Origin: Micromonospora sediminicola | GTDB lineage: Bacteria > Actinomycetota > Actinomycetes > Mycobacteriales > Micromonosporaceae | Assembly (NCBI RefSeq): GCF_900089585.1 | Contig: NZ_FLRH01000004.1 | Span: 1,481,001 to 1,545,000 of the forward strand | Direction: 5' to 3' | Length of the DNA stretch: 64,000 nt | Shown: one piece after another, positions 31,753 through 42,424 of the stretch | Layout of the letters: each line of letters opens with the position of its first letter | Numbering within the stretch: the stretch's first letter is position 1 | Position numbers and translations under genes: made by a program | Notes under the pieces: model-generated | The model's input: only the letters and a program-made list of their open reading frames with translations | The model's database searches: none | Told to the model about the DNA's origin: nothing

Positions 31753-34700
31753 GTGGAGAGCTTCAGGTGCGCCTCGTGCGGGCGGGAGATCAAGCCCGCC
31801 GTCGTCTGCCCCCACTGCGGCGCGGAACAGCCCCAGTGGACCGAGCACCTGGCCGACATCGAGCGGTCGATCGCCGAGATGAAGGCACGAGACGCCGAGA
31901 TCGCCCGCGAGCAGCGGCAGATCGCGGCCAAGATGCAGGCCGCCCTCTTCCAGCGCGACATCCTGGCGCACGCCGGGGAGGAGCGGATCAAGCAGGCCAC
32001 CCGTCCCCGCCGGGTGCTCCGCCGGCGGCCCGGACGCCGCCCACCCACGGCCGCCACCGGCGCGCCGCCCCGGGTGCCCCGGCAGGGCACCCCGCCGCCC
32101 GGGCCGGACGACCTTCCCCCGCCGCCGCCCCGCGGCCGCCCCCAGTGGCTCGACGCGGACGACCCGGAGCATCCTCCGGAGGCGTCGTCCCGCGAGGTGC
32201 AGAACATTCCGCTCGGGCTGGGCGCGCTGCTGCTCGGCGTCGCGGCGGTGGTCTTCGCCGCGGTCGCCACCAGCTCGATGGACGCGTTGGCGCGGCTCGG
32301 CGTACTGCTGGTCGCGACCGTGCTGATGCTGCTCGCCCCGCCGGTGCTGGCCCGGCGCGGGCTCACCTCGACCGCCGAGACCATCGCGGCGGTCGGGTTG
32401 CTGCTGGTGCCGCTGGCCGGGTACGCGCTCTGGGCCGTGGACCGGATCGGCGGCGGCACCTCGGGCGCCGCGTTCGCCGGGTCGATCTTCCTGGTCACCA
32501 CCGTCGTCGCCTTCGGCTACGCGTACGGCACGGGCCTGCGTGCGCCCCGGTTCGCCACCGTGCTGGCCGCCCAGCCGGTGCTGCCGCTGCTGGCGTACGA
32601 GCGGATCACCGGCCCGGCGGGGTGGGCGTTGGTGCTCACCGTGGTGGCCGTGCTGGACCTGGCCCTGGCCCGCTCGGTGGTGGTACGCGAACGGCCGGTC
32701 CGGCAGGACCTGCCCCCCACCGTGCCGCCGGCGCCCGCCGCACCCCGGCAGCGCGCCGACGAGGACCGGCCGGAGTCGGCGCCGGAGGAGGCCGGTGAGG
32801 TGCTCGGCGGCGAGTCGCCCGCCGGGCCGGCCGCCGCCGCGCCGGCCCGTCCGGTGCCGTGGCTGCGGGAGCTGACCTGGCTGCTGCACGGGGCCGCGGT
32901 CGCGGTCGCCCTGGCGTACGCGGTCACCGCCCTGCTCCGCGCCGCCACCGTGCCGACCGCCGCCGGCGCCGGCGCGGTGCTGCTGCTCGCCGCGCTGGTC
33001 GCGCTGGCCGGGACGCTGGTGCTGCGCCGGCCGCCGTTGCCCGACGTGGGCGCCGGCATCCTCACCCTCGCGGTCATCGGCGCGCTCGGCCGGGTCGCCT
33101 CGGTGGCCCTGCCCGGGCGTTCGCTGCTGCTGATCGCCGCGGTCATCGCGCTCACCGGGTTCGCCGTCCGGGCCGTACCGGAGGCGGCCCGTCGGGGTCC
33201 GCAGCTGGCGTCCGCGGTGGCGCTCACGGTCAGCGGCCTGGTGGTCGCCGGCGGCGCGCTGCGCGCCGGGCTGGCCCCGGTCCGGGCGGCGCTGCCCGCC
33301 TGGTCGGCCGACCTCGGCGGGTGGCACGCCGAGCTGGCCCGCGCGGTCGGACCGACGGGCTGGCAGCTCGCCGCCGCCGCGCTGCTGCTCACCGTCGCCG
33401 CCGTGGTCGCGCTGCCGCCGGAGATCCGCCGGGAGTTCGCGGTGGTCGGCGCGGCGCTCACCGCGCTGGCGGTGCCGGCCTCGCTCGGCCTGGGCTGGGC
33501 CGCGGCCTGCTGGCCGATGCTGCTCACCGCCGTCGCGATCGGGGTGCTCGGGCTCACCGCCGGCACCGAGCGCGCCGCCGTGGCGCACGCGGTGACCGCC
33601 GCCGGGCTCGGCCTGGTCGGGGCCGGGGCCGCGCTCGCCCGCCCCGCGCTCACCGCCGCCGCGCTGACGCTCCTCTTCCTGGCCGGGGCGCTGGTGTCGC
33701 TCGCGCCGCGGGTGCGCCTGGCCGCCGCCGCGACGGACCGGGTCTGCGCCTGGGCGGCCGGCGGCGCGGCGTTCGCGCTGCCCGGCGCGGTGGCCGCGTT
33801 CGTCGCCGCCACCGTGCCGACCCCGCCGGCGCCCACCCCGGCGAACCTCCGCGAGATCACCGTTCCGATCCTCGCCGCGAGCTTCCTCGCGGTCTGCGTG
33901 ACGCTCGGCTACGCCGCCCTGGTCCAGGTGGCGCAGCGGCAGCTGAGCATGCCGCACGCGCTCGGCACCGTGCTCGGCGCGGTCGCCGTCGCCGCCGCCG
34001 GGTTCGGCGCGCCCGGCGCCACCTCGGCGGACGCCTGGGTGGGTGGTCTGCTGCTGATCTCGGCCGCGCTGCTGGCGCTGGCCCCGCGGATCGACGCCGG
34101 CCGCCGCGCCGACATGTCGCTGGACGGCTCGGACCTGGCCCTGGCCGCGATCACGGTGGCGCTGGTGGCCACGCTGGCCCGGATCGCCGCGGTCCTCGCG
34201 CCGGGCGGTCAGCTCGTGGTGGCCGCCGCGCTGGTGCTGCTGGTGGCGGTCGCCGCCCGGGCGCTGCCGGAGGAGTGGCGGCGCGGTCCGATCCTCGGCA
34301 TCGCCGCCGGGGGCACGCTGATCGGCCTGATCGCCGCCTGGAGCGCGCTGCGCGGCGGGCTCGGTGTGCTGGCCACCCCCGGCCCGATCTGGGCCGGTGA
34401 CCTGAGCGGCTGGCCGGCGGCGCCGACCGGCGGGTCCACCTGGCAGGCGCCGGTCGCGCTGGCGCTGCTCGCGGTCACCGCCGCCATCCTCCTGCCACCG
34501 CCCCGGAAGTACGACGTGTCGGGCGCGGCCGCGGTGCTCGCCACGGTGGGCGCGCCGGCCGCGTTCGACCTGCCCTGGTGGTCGCCGGTGCTGGTGGGCG
34601 CCATGGTGGCCACCGTCTTCGGGATGGCCGCCGCGGCCGCGGCGGATCCGCGGGCCGCGCTGTCCCGGGCCACCGTGGCCGGCGTGGTGGCGTTGCACGC

Positions 34701-36666
34701 GGCCGGCGCCGGGCTGGTCCGCCCCTGGACCACCGCGCTGGCGCTGGGCAGCATCGCGTTGATCGGGGTGACGGTGGCCGCGCTGGCTCGCACGCTCGCG
34801 CCGACGCTGGTGGAGGACATCCGCGCCGAGGGTATGCCGCCGCATCTGGTGCAGGTGGGCGGTGCGGGCGCCGGGGCGGCGCTGCTGGCCCTTCCCGGCG
34901 CGGTGGCCGCCCTGTCCGCCGAGTTCGGCCGCCCGCCGCAGGTGGTCCTCACCTCCGCCCTGGCCGCCGCCAGCATCGGCCTGGCCGTGGTCGCGGCGGT
35001 ACGCCGGCAGGTGCCGCAGTACCTTCCGTACGCCAGCGTCGCCGTGGTCGGCGCGGCCACCGTGACCGCGGCGGCCGCTCTGCTCGTCCGCCTGCCCGCC
35101 GGTGTGTTCGCCGCCGCCGCGGCGCTGCTCGGCGTGCTCGCCGAACTGGTCCGGGCGGCCACCGTCCCGCCGGTCGGCTCGGCCCGCCCGGTGCGCCGCT
35201 GGTCCGTGCTGTTCGACGGGGCGCTGCGCCGGGACCCGGGCGACCGCACGGAGCTGCGCTGGCGGGTCAGCCCGGCGGCCGGGGCGCTCGCCGCGGCGGC
35301 GCTGCCCACCGCGCTGGCCCTGGCCACGCTGGCGCCGTCGCTGGTGGTGGCGTTGTTCTCGCCGTTCGCGGCGCTGGGCCGGGTGTGGCAGGGACCGCCG
35401 CCGGAGCTGCTCACCCCGCCGCCGGACGCCGTGGACCCCACCCATGTGCTCACCGCGCTGCTGCTCACCGCCACGGCGGCGCTGGCCGCGACCGGGTTCA
35501 GCGGCGGTCGCCGGTCCCGGGCGGTGCCGGTGGTCCTGCCCGGCGCCGCCCTCACCCTGCTGATCACGCCGGTGGCGCTGGGCCGGGGCTGGCCGGTCAC
35601 CACGCTGGCCGCGCTGGCCGTCTTCACCATCTCCATGCTCGGGCTGGCGCTGACCCCACCACCGCCGTTGGTGGAGCCGGCCCGGTCGATCCGGGTCGCC
35701 CGGGTGCTGGTCTTCGCGATCGGGCTCGCCGCCGGGGGCGCGGGGCTCTGCGGCAGCCTCGCCACCCGCGACCTGACCCTGTTCACGCTGGGCGGCGCCG
35801 TCGGCGTGGGCATCGTGGCCGCGCTGTTCGGCACCACCCAGCGGGCCCGCATCCTCGGCTGGTTGTTCGGCTCGCTGATGGCCCAGCTCTTCGCGCTCAC
35901 GCTCGGGCTGGTGGTGGGGCTCGCCGCGGTCTGGTCCGCCTTCGGGGTGCTCGCGGTCGGCGCCGCGTTGCAGGTCTTCGCCGCCACGCTGCCCCGGTTG
36001 CGCCGGCCGGAGGCGTACCGGGAGGCGGCCACCGTCGAGTGGAGCGGCTACGGGGCGGCCCTCATCGCGCTGGCGCTGGCGTACGACTCGCCCCGGCACA
36101 TCGCCGCGCTGCTGGCCGCGTGGGGCGCGGTGCTCGGGGTGGCGGCCAGCCGTCCGGGCCGCCGTCCGATGGAGCGCAACCTGCTGTTCTGGGCGGTGGT
36201 GGCCTGCGAGATCAGCGCCTGGTGGATCCTGATGCGGGTGGCCGACGTGGCGCTCCCGGAGGCGTACACGCTGCCGTTCGCGGCACTCGCGTTGCTGGTC
36301 GGGGTGCTGCAACTGCGTCACCGGCCCGACCTGTCGAGCTGGGTGGCGTACGGGCCGGCCCTGGTGACCGCGTTCCTGCCGACGCTGGCGATCGTGATCG
36401 CGACCGACTCCAGCATGCTGCGTCAGGTGCTGCTGCTGCTCGGCGCCGTGGCGGTGCTGATCTTCGGTTCGACGAGCCGGCAGCAGGCACCGGTGATCGT
36501 GGGCGCGACGGTCACCGCGATCGCCGCGGTGCACGCGTTGTTCAGCCTCGGCCCGTGGCTGGTGCTGATCCCGGTCGGCATCGTCCTGCTGGTGCTGGGC
36601 GCGAGCAACGAGCGTCGCCGGCGGGCCCAGGAGCGCCTGCAGACAGCGCTGCGCGGCATGCGGTAG
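31753..36666 (+). CDS. Giant zinc-ribbon multi-spanning membrane protein (SCO7613-like)
   Basis: 1637 residues. The N-terminus has a zinc ribbon with C6-x2-C9 and C19-x2-C22 (RCASCGREIKP...CPHCGAEQ). A coiled-coil stretch follows (about 35-75, ERSIAEMKARDAEIAREQRQ), then a basic/Pro-rich linker to about 150. From about 155 to the end it is nearly all hydrophobic, with several dozen predicted transmembrane helices and Ala/Leu/Val-rich composition. This matches the 'SCO7613 C-terminal domain-containing membrane protein' type of actinobacteria, whose role is unknown. GTG 31753 follows GGGAG at six bases. It has its own transcription unit after the preceding terminator. Confidence 0.85.
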   Translation: MESFRCASCGREIKPAVVCPHCGAEQPQWTEHLADIERSIAEMKARDAEIAREQRQIAAKMQAALFQRDILAHAGEERIKQATRPRRVLRRRPGRRPPTAATGAPPRVPRQGTPPPGPDDLPPPPPRGRPQWLDADDPEHPPEASSREVQNIPLGLGALLLGVAAVVFAAVATSSMDALARLGVLLVATVLMLLAPPVLARRGLTSTAETIAAVGLLLVPLAGYALWAVDRIGGGTSGAAFAGSIFLVTTVVAFGYAYGTGLRAPRFATVLAAQPVLPLLAYERITGPAGWALVLTVVAVLDLALARSVVVRERPVRQDLPPTVPPAPAAPRQRADEDRPESAPEEAGEVLGGESPAGPAAAAPARPVPWLRELTWLLHGAAVAVALAYAVTALLRAATVPTAAGAGAVLLLAALVALAGTLVLRRPPLPDVGAGILTLAVIGALGRVASVALPGRSLLLIAAVIALTGFAVRAVPEAARRGPQLASAVALTVSGLVVAGGALRAGLAPVRAALPAWSADLGGWHAELARAVGPTGWQLAAAALLLTVAAVVALPPEIRREFAVVGAALTALAVPASLGLGWAAACWPMLLTAVAIGVLGLTAGTERAAVAHAVTAAGLGLVGAGAALARPALTAAALTLLFLAGALVSLAPRVRLAAAATDRVCAWAAGGAAFALPGAVAAFVAATVPTPPAPTPANLREITVPILAASFLAVCVTLGYAALVQVAQRQLSMPHALGTVLGAVAVAAAGFGAPGATSADAWVGGLLLISAALLALAPRIDAGRRADMSLDGSDLALAAITVALVATLARIAAVLAPGGQLVVAAALVLLVAVAARALPEEWRRGPILGIAAGGTLIGLIAAWSALRGGLGVLATPGPIWAGDLSGWPAAPTGGSTWQAPVALALLAVTAAILLPPPRKYDVSGAAAVLATVGAPAAFDLPWWSPVLVGAMVATVFGMAAAAAADPRAALSRATVAGVVALHAAGAGLVRPWTTALALGSIALIGVTVAALARTLAPTLVEDIRAEGMPPHLVQVGGAGAGAALLALPGAVAALSAEFGRPPQVVLTSALAAASIGLAVVAAVRRQVPQYLPYASVAVVGAATVTAAAALLVRLPAGVFAAAAALLGVLAELVRAATVPPVGSARPVRRWSVLFDGALRRDPGDRTELRWRVSPAAGALAAAALPTALALATLAPSLVVALFSPFAALGRVWQGPPPELLTPPPDAVDPTHVLTALLLTATAALAATGFSGGRRSRAVPVVLPGAALTLLITPVALGRGWPVTTLAALAVFTISMLGLALTPPPPLVEPARSIRVARVLVFAIGLAAGGAGLCGSLATRDLTLFTLGGAVGVGIVAALFGTTQRARILGWLFGSLMAQLFALTLGLVVGLAAVWSAFGVLAVGAALQVFAATLPRLRRPEAYREAATVEWSGYGAALIALALAYDSPRHIAALLAAWGAVLGVAASRPGRRPMERNLLFWAVVACEISAWWILMRVADVALPEAYTLPFAALALLVGVLQLRHRPDLSSWVAYGPALVTAFLPTLAIVIATDSSMLRQVLLLLGAVAVLIFGSTSRQQAPVIVGATVTAIAAVHALFSLGPWLVLIPVGIVLLVLGASNERRRRAQERLQTALRGMR

Positions 36667-36759
36667 GTCCGGGCGCGGCAGCGGAGGGCACGCACACGCG
36701 CCACGCCGGTCGGCCACGATCGGTGACCGCCCGGGGTGAGCACGCGGGGTGACGAACGG

Positions 36760-37251
36760 TCACGCCAGCGAGGCGCGCAGCGCGGCTTCCTTCTCGGCGA
36801 CCAGGTCCTCCAGGCTCGCCTGGTAGGCGGCCATCCGGTCCCGCAACGCCGGGTCGGAGGCGCCCAGGATCCGGACGGCGAGCAGGCCGGCGTTGCGGGC
36901 GTTGCCGATCGACACCGTGGCGACCGGCACGCCGGCCGGCATCTGCACGATGGACAGCAGCGAGTCCATCCCGTCCAGGTGCTTGAGCGGCACCGGCACC
37001 CCGATCACCGGCAGCGGGGTGACCGAGGCGACCATGCCGGGCAGGTGCGCCGCCCCACCCGCGCCCGCGATGATCACGCGGACGCCGCGACCGGCGGCGG
37101 ACCGGCCGTACTCGATCATCTTGAGCGGGGTGCGGTGCGCCGAGACCACTCCCACCTCGTGCGGCACGCCGAACTCGTCCAGCGCCTCGGCGGCGGCCCG
37201 CATGGTCGGCCAGTCCGAGTCGCTGCCCATGATCAGCCCGACGGTGCTCAT
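36760..37251 (-). CDS. purE: N5-carboxyaminoimidazole ribonucleotide mutase
   Basis: 163 residues, the full length of class I PurE, catalysing N5-CAIR to CAIR in purine synthesis. The substrate-binding motif GLIMGSDSDWPTM starts at residue 5. VVSAHRTP carries the catalytic histidine, and AGAGGAAHLPGMVAS and PVIGVPVPLKHLDGMDSLLS complete the site. The ATG at 37251 overlaps the purK stop (ATGA), so PurE is made from the purK-purE transcript. The pair acts sequentially on AIR, bicarbonate and ATP. Confidence 0.97.
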   Translation of the reverse strand: MSTVGLIMGSDSDWPTMRAAAEALDEFGVPHEVGVVSAHRTPLKMIEYGRSAAGRGVRVIIAGAGGAAHLPGMVASVTPLPVIGVPVPLKHLDGMDSLLSIVQMPAGVPVATVSIGNARNAGLLAVRILGASDPALRDRMAAYQASLEDLVAEKEAALRASLA

Positions 37252-38408
37252 TGGGTCCCTTCCTGGAGCCAGCGGGCGGCCCGCGCGGCCCGGGCCCGTA
37301 CGTCGGCCAGGTCGGTGCCGAGCACCGTGACGTGACCGATCTTGCGGCCCGGACGGACCTGCTTGCCGTAGAGGTGGACCTTGGCGCCGGGCTCGGCGGC
37401 GAACAGGTGGTGCAGCCGCTCGTCGATCGACATCCCGCCCGGCTCCCCGCCGAGCACGTTCGCCATCACCACGACCGGCGCGGCGAGCGAGGTGTCCCCC
37501 ATCGGATAGTCGAGCACCGCCCGCAGGTGCTGCTCGAACTGCGAGGTCCGGGCGCCCTCGATGGTCCAGTGCCCCGAGTTGTGCGGGCGCATGGCCAGCT
37601 CGTTGACGACCAGACCGGTGGGCGTGTCGAACAGCTCCACCGCGAGCAGCCCGACCACGCCGAGCGCGGTGGCCAGGTCGATGGCGAGCTGCTGCGCCGC
37701 GACCGCCCGCTCCTCCGGCAGGTCGGGCGCGGGCGCCAGCACCTCGACGCAGATGCCGTCGCGCTGCACCGTCTCCACCACCGGGTACGCGGCCACCTGG
37801 CCGAAGGGCGACCGGGCGACCTGCACGGCCAGCTCCCGTCGCAGCGCCACCCGCTCCTCGACCAGCAGCGGGGTGCCGCCGGCGAGCAGTGTCGCGGCCA
37901 GCTCGGCGGCCCGGTCGGCGTCGTCCACCATCCAGACGCCGCGCCCGTCGTAGCCGCCCCGGGCGGCCTTGAGCACCACCGGCCACCCGGTCTCCCGGCC
38001 GAAGGTCACCAGGTCCGCCGGCGACTCCACCGGACGCCAGGCCGGGTTGGGCGCGCCCAGCTCGCCGAGGCGCTCCCGCATCACCCGCTTGTCCTGCGCG
38101 TGCACCAGCGCCTCGGCCGGCGGGAACAGCTTGACGCCCTCGTCGGTCAGCGCGCGGATGTGGTCGTTGGGCACGTGCTCGTGGTCGAACGTGACCACGT
38201 CGCACCCCTTGGCGAACGTGCGCAGGGCGGTCAGGTCGGTGTGGTCGCCGTACTGGACGTCGGCGGCGACCAGCGCCGCGCCGTCGTCGGGAGCGAGCGC
38301 CAGCACGCGCAGCGACTGACCGAGGGCGATGGCGGCCTGGTGGGTCATCCGGGCCAACTGGCCGCCACCCACCATGCCCACGACGGGGAGTCCGGTCCGG
38401 GAGTCCAT
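37248..38408 (-). CDS. purK: 5-(carboxyamino)imidazole ribonucleotide synthase
   Basis: 386 residues, ATP-grasp enzyme that carboxylates AIR to N5-CAIR. The N-terminal GMVGGGQLARMTHQAAIALG is at about 11-30. The ATP-grasp core has VVLKAARGGYDGRGVW near 143 and the metal-binding NELAMRPHNSGHWTIEGA near 268. It lies upstream of purE with a 4-base overlap, the order common in actinobacteria. Start ATG 38408 gives MDSRTGLPVVGMVGG. Confidence 0.97.
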   Translation of the reverse strand: MDSRTGLPVVGMVGGGQLARMTHQAAIALGQSLRVLALAPDDGAALVAADVQYGDHTDLTALRTFAKGCDVVTFDHEHVPNDHIRALTDEGVKLFPPAEALVHAQDKRVMRERLGELGAPNPAWRPVESPADLVTFGRETGWPVVLKAARGGYDGRGVWMVDDADRAAELAATLLAGGTPLLVEERVALRRELAVQVARSPFGQVAAYPVVETVQRDGICVEVLAPAPDLPEERAVAAQQLAIDLATALGVVGLLAVELFDTPTGLVVNELAMRPHNSGHWTIEGARTSQFEQHLRAVLDYPMGDTSLAAPVVVMANVLGGEPGGMSIDERLHHLFAAEPGAKVHLYGKQVRPGRKIGHVTVLGTDLADVRARAARAARWLQEGTQ

Positions 38409-38511
38409 AGCGCCGCCAGCCTAACCGGGCCGGCGACACCCCCGGCCGCTGGGCCCGTCCCCGTCCCACGGCCGGGAAACGGGACGGCGACCGGCTCCGG
38501 GGCGGGGCACC

Positions 38512-39171
38512 ATGATCCGCATGACGACTCGCCGGATGCTCCGCGCGCTGCCCGTACTGGCCCACGACATGCCGTCCTTCGACCCGTCCGACGTGCCGGC
38601 CGAACCCACCGCCCTCTTCGCCGACTGGCTCGCCGCCGCGGTCGACGCCGGGGTCGACGAGCCGCACGCGATGACCGTCTCGACGGTCGACGCCGACGGC
38701 GCGCCCGACGCCCGGGTGCTCATCCTCAAGGATCTCGACTCCGCGGGCTGGCACTTCGCCAGCAGCTCGGCCAGCGCGAAGGGACGCCAGCTCGCGCGGA
38801 ACCCGCGCACCGCGCTCAGCTTCCACTGGCGGGAGCAGGGGCGCCAGGTCCGGGTGCGCGGCACCGCCCGGCCGGCCGACCCGGCCGTGTCCCGGCAGGA
38901 CTTCCTGGCCCGGCCGGAGGGCTCCCGGATCGCCACCCTGGCCGGCCGGCAGAGCGCCGTCCTCACCGACCGGGCGGAGCTGGACCGGGAACTGGCCGAG
39001 GTCCGCGCCCGCCTCGCCGCCGATCCCGACCTGGTCGCCGACACGCACACCGTCTACGTGGTGGCCCCGGAGACGGTCGAGTTCTGGCAGGCCGACCGGG
39101 AGCGCCGGCACGTCCGGCTGCGCTACCGCCGGGGCGCAGCCGGCTGGGCGCGGGAGCAGCTCTGGCCGTGA
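38512..39171 (+). CDS. Pyridoxamine/pyridoxine 5'-phosphate oxidase family protein
   Basis: 219 residues. FMN-binding split-barrel: AMTVSTVDADGAPDARVLIL binds FMN phosphate, then GWHFASSSASAKGRQLARNP and ALSFHWREQGRQVRVRG. The C-terminal EFWQADRERRHVRLRYRR matches the PdxH dimerisation/substrate region, so it probably oxidises pyridoxamine or pyridoxine phosphate to PLP. Some actinobacterial PdxH-like proteins are F420 or heme oxidoreductases, so the substrate is likely rather than certain. ATG 38512 and ATG 38521 are both possible starts. Confidence 0.85.
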   Translation: MIRMTTRRMLRALPVLAHDMPSFDPSDVPAEPTALFADWLAAAVDAGVDEPHAMTVSTVDADGAPDARVLILKDLDSAGWHFASSSASAKGRQLARNPRTALSFHWREQGRQVRVRGTARPADPAVSRQDFLARPEGSRIATLAGRQSAVLTDRAELDRELAEVRARLAADPDLVADTHTVYVVAPETVEFWQADRERRHVRLRYRRGAAGWAREQLWP

Positions 39172-39175
39172 CGGC

Positions 39176-41215
<2,040 letters not shown>

Positions 41216-41355
41216 CCGACCCTATCCGCCGCGCCGGACCGCCGCCCCCGGACCGGTCGGAGCCACGAGCCGTCCTTCCGCTATTCACCTTTGTCTATTT
41301 GAATCGGCGCATGGCCGGCGTCGTCCACCGCCGGCACGTCCGAAGGAGACGGTCC

Positions 41356-42381
41356 ATGCGCAGACCCCCCGCCCTGCTCGCCCTCGCCGCCCTCACCGGA
41401 TCCCTGCTGGCCCCCGGCACCGCGTCCGCCGAGGTCCCGCCGCAGACCCGGTGGTCCGCCACCACCGGCGTCGGAATCCACAACACGTACGAGCGCGGCA
41501 CCTACACCTACCTGGCCCAGGCGCTCGACGCCCGGCCCGGGCTGATCGAGCTGGACGTCTGGCCCGACGTGCTGACCCGGCAGTGGCGGGTCAGCCACAG
41601 CAACCCGCTGGGCAACGACAACAACTGCGTCGCCGCCACCAGCGCCGCCCAGCTCTACACCGGCACCCGCAACAAGAACCTGGAGCACTGCCTGGACGAC
41701 ATCCGCCTCTGGCTGGGCGCCCACCCCGACGCCGGCCCGCTCATCCTCAAGCTGGAGCTCAAGACCGGCTTCAGCGGCCGTACCGGCCAGGGGCCGGCCC
41801 AGCTCGACGCGGTGCTCGCCGCGCGGCTCGGCGACCGGGTGTTCCGCCCGGCCGACCTGCTCGGCGACCACCCCGGCCTGGACGCCGCCGCCCGCGCCGA
41901 CGCCTGGCCCACCCGCGCGCAGCTCGCCGGCAGGGTGATCGTGGAGCTGATCCCCGGCACCGTCGAGGAGGGCAACCCGACCGACACGCTCTGGACCGAC
42001 GTCGAGTACGCCCGCCACCTGAACGGTCTGGCGGCGGCCGGCACGCTGGGCAGCGCCCGGGCGTTCCCGGCGGTGCACCGGGCCCAGGCCGGCGACCCCC
42101 GGACCCGGTACGCGGACCCGGCCCTGCGCCAGTGGTTCGTGCTCTTCGACGGCGACGCGGCGGCGTACGTCACCGGCGGCATCGACACCGCCTGGTACGC
42201 CGCGAACCACTACCTGCTGGTGATGACCGACGCGCAGAACGTCCCGCCGGCGGTCGGCAGCGGCGACGCCGACGCGGCGGCGGCCCGGGTCGCCCAACTG
42301 GCCCGCGCCCACGCCAGCATCGCCTCGGCCGACTGGGCCACGCTGCCCGCCGTCCTCGACGACGTGCTGCCCCGAGGCTGA
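41356..42381 (+). CDS. Secreted calcium-dependent phosphatidylinositol phospholipase C-like protein
   Basis: 341 residues. The signal peptide (MRRPPALLALAALTGSLLAP, cleavage after TASA near 30) directs export. The mature protein has the TIM-barrel PLC-like start GIHNTYERGTYTYLAQALDA followed by LIELDVWPD (catalytic His plus metal-binding Glu/Asp). RVSHSNPLG supplies a second histidine, and LILKLELKT follows. Likely cleaves phosphodiesters outside the cell. ATG 41356 follows AAGGAGA at six bases; an upstream in-frame start is not preceded by a ribosome site. Inserted between genes that are close neighbours in mycobacteria. Confidence 0.82.
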   Translation: MRRPPALLALAALTGSLLAPGTASAEVPPQTRWSATTGVGIHNTYERGTYTYLAQALDARPGLIELDVWPDVLTRQWRVSHSNPLGNDNNCVAATSAAQLYTGTRNKNLEHCLDDIRLWLGAHPDAGPLILKLELKTGFSGRTGQGPAQLDAVLAARLGDRVFRPADLLGDHPGLDAAARADAWPTRAQLAGRVIVELIPGTVEEGNPTDTLWTDVEYARHLNGLAAAGTLGSARAFPAVHRAQAGDPRTRYADPALRQWFVLFDGDAAAYVTGGIDTAWYAANHYLLVMTDAQNVPPAVGSGDADAAAARVAQLARAHASIASADWATLPAVLDDVLPRG

Positions 42382-42389
42382 GCGCGCCC

Positions 42390-42419
42390 CCGCGCCGTCG
42401 GGCCCGCCCGGCGGCGCGG
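42390..42419. terminator. Bidirectional hairpin
   Basis: CCGCGCCG (42390-42397) pairs with CGGCGCGG (42412-42419) between the convergent phospholipase-like and GGDEF-EAL genes. Confidence 0.55.
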
Positions 42420-42424
42420 ACCGC

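Noticed and set aside
30100..36717. A 2205-codon open frame on the minus strand across the UDP-glucose dehydrogenase and giant membrane protein genes
   Set aside because: Composition is Arg/Gly/His/Gln-rich with no domain, as expected for the antisense of high-GC coding DNA. Both sense genes are well supported.
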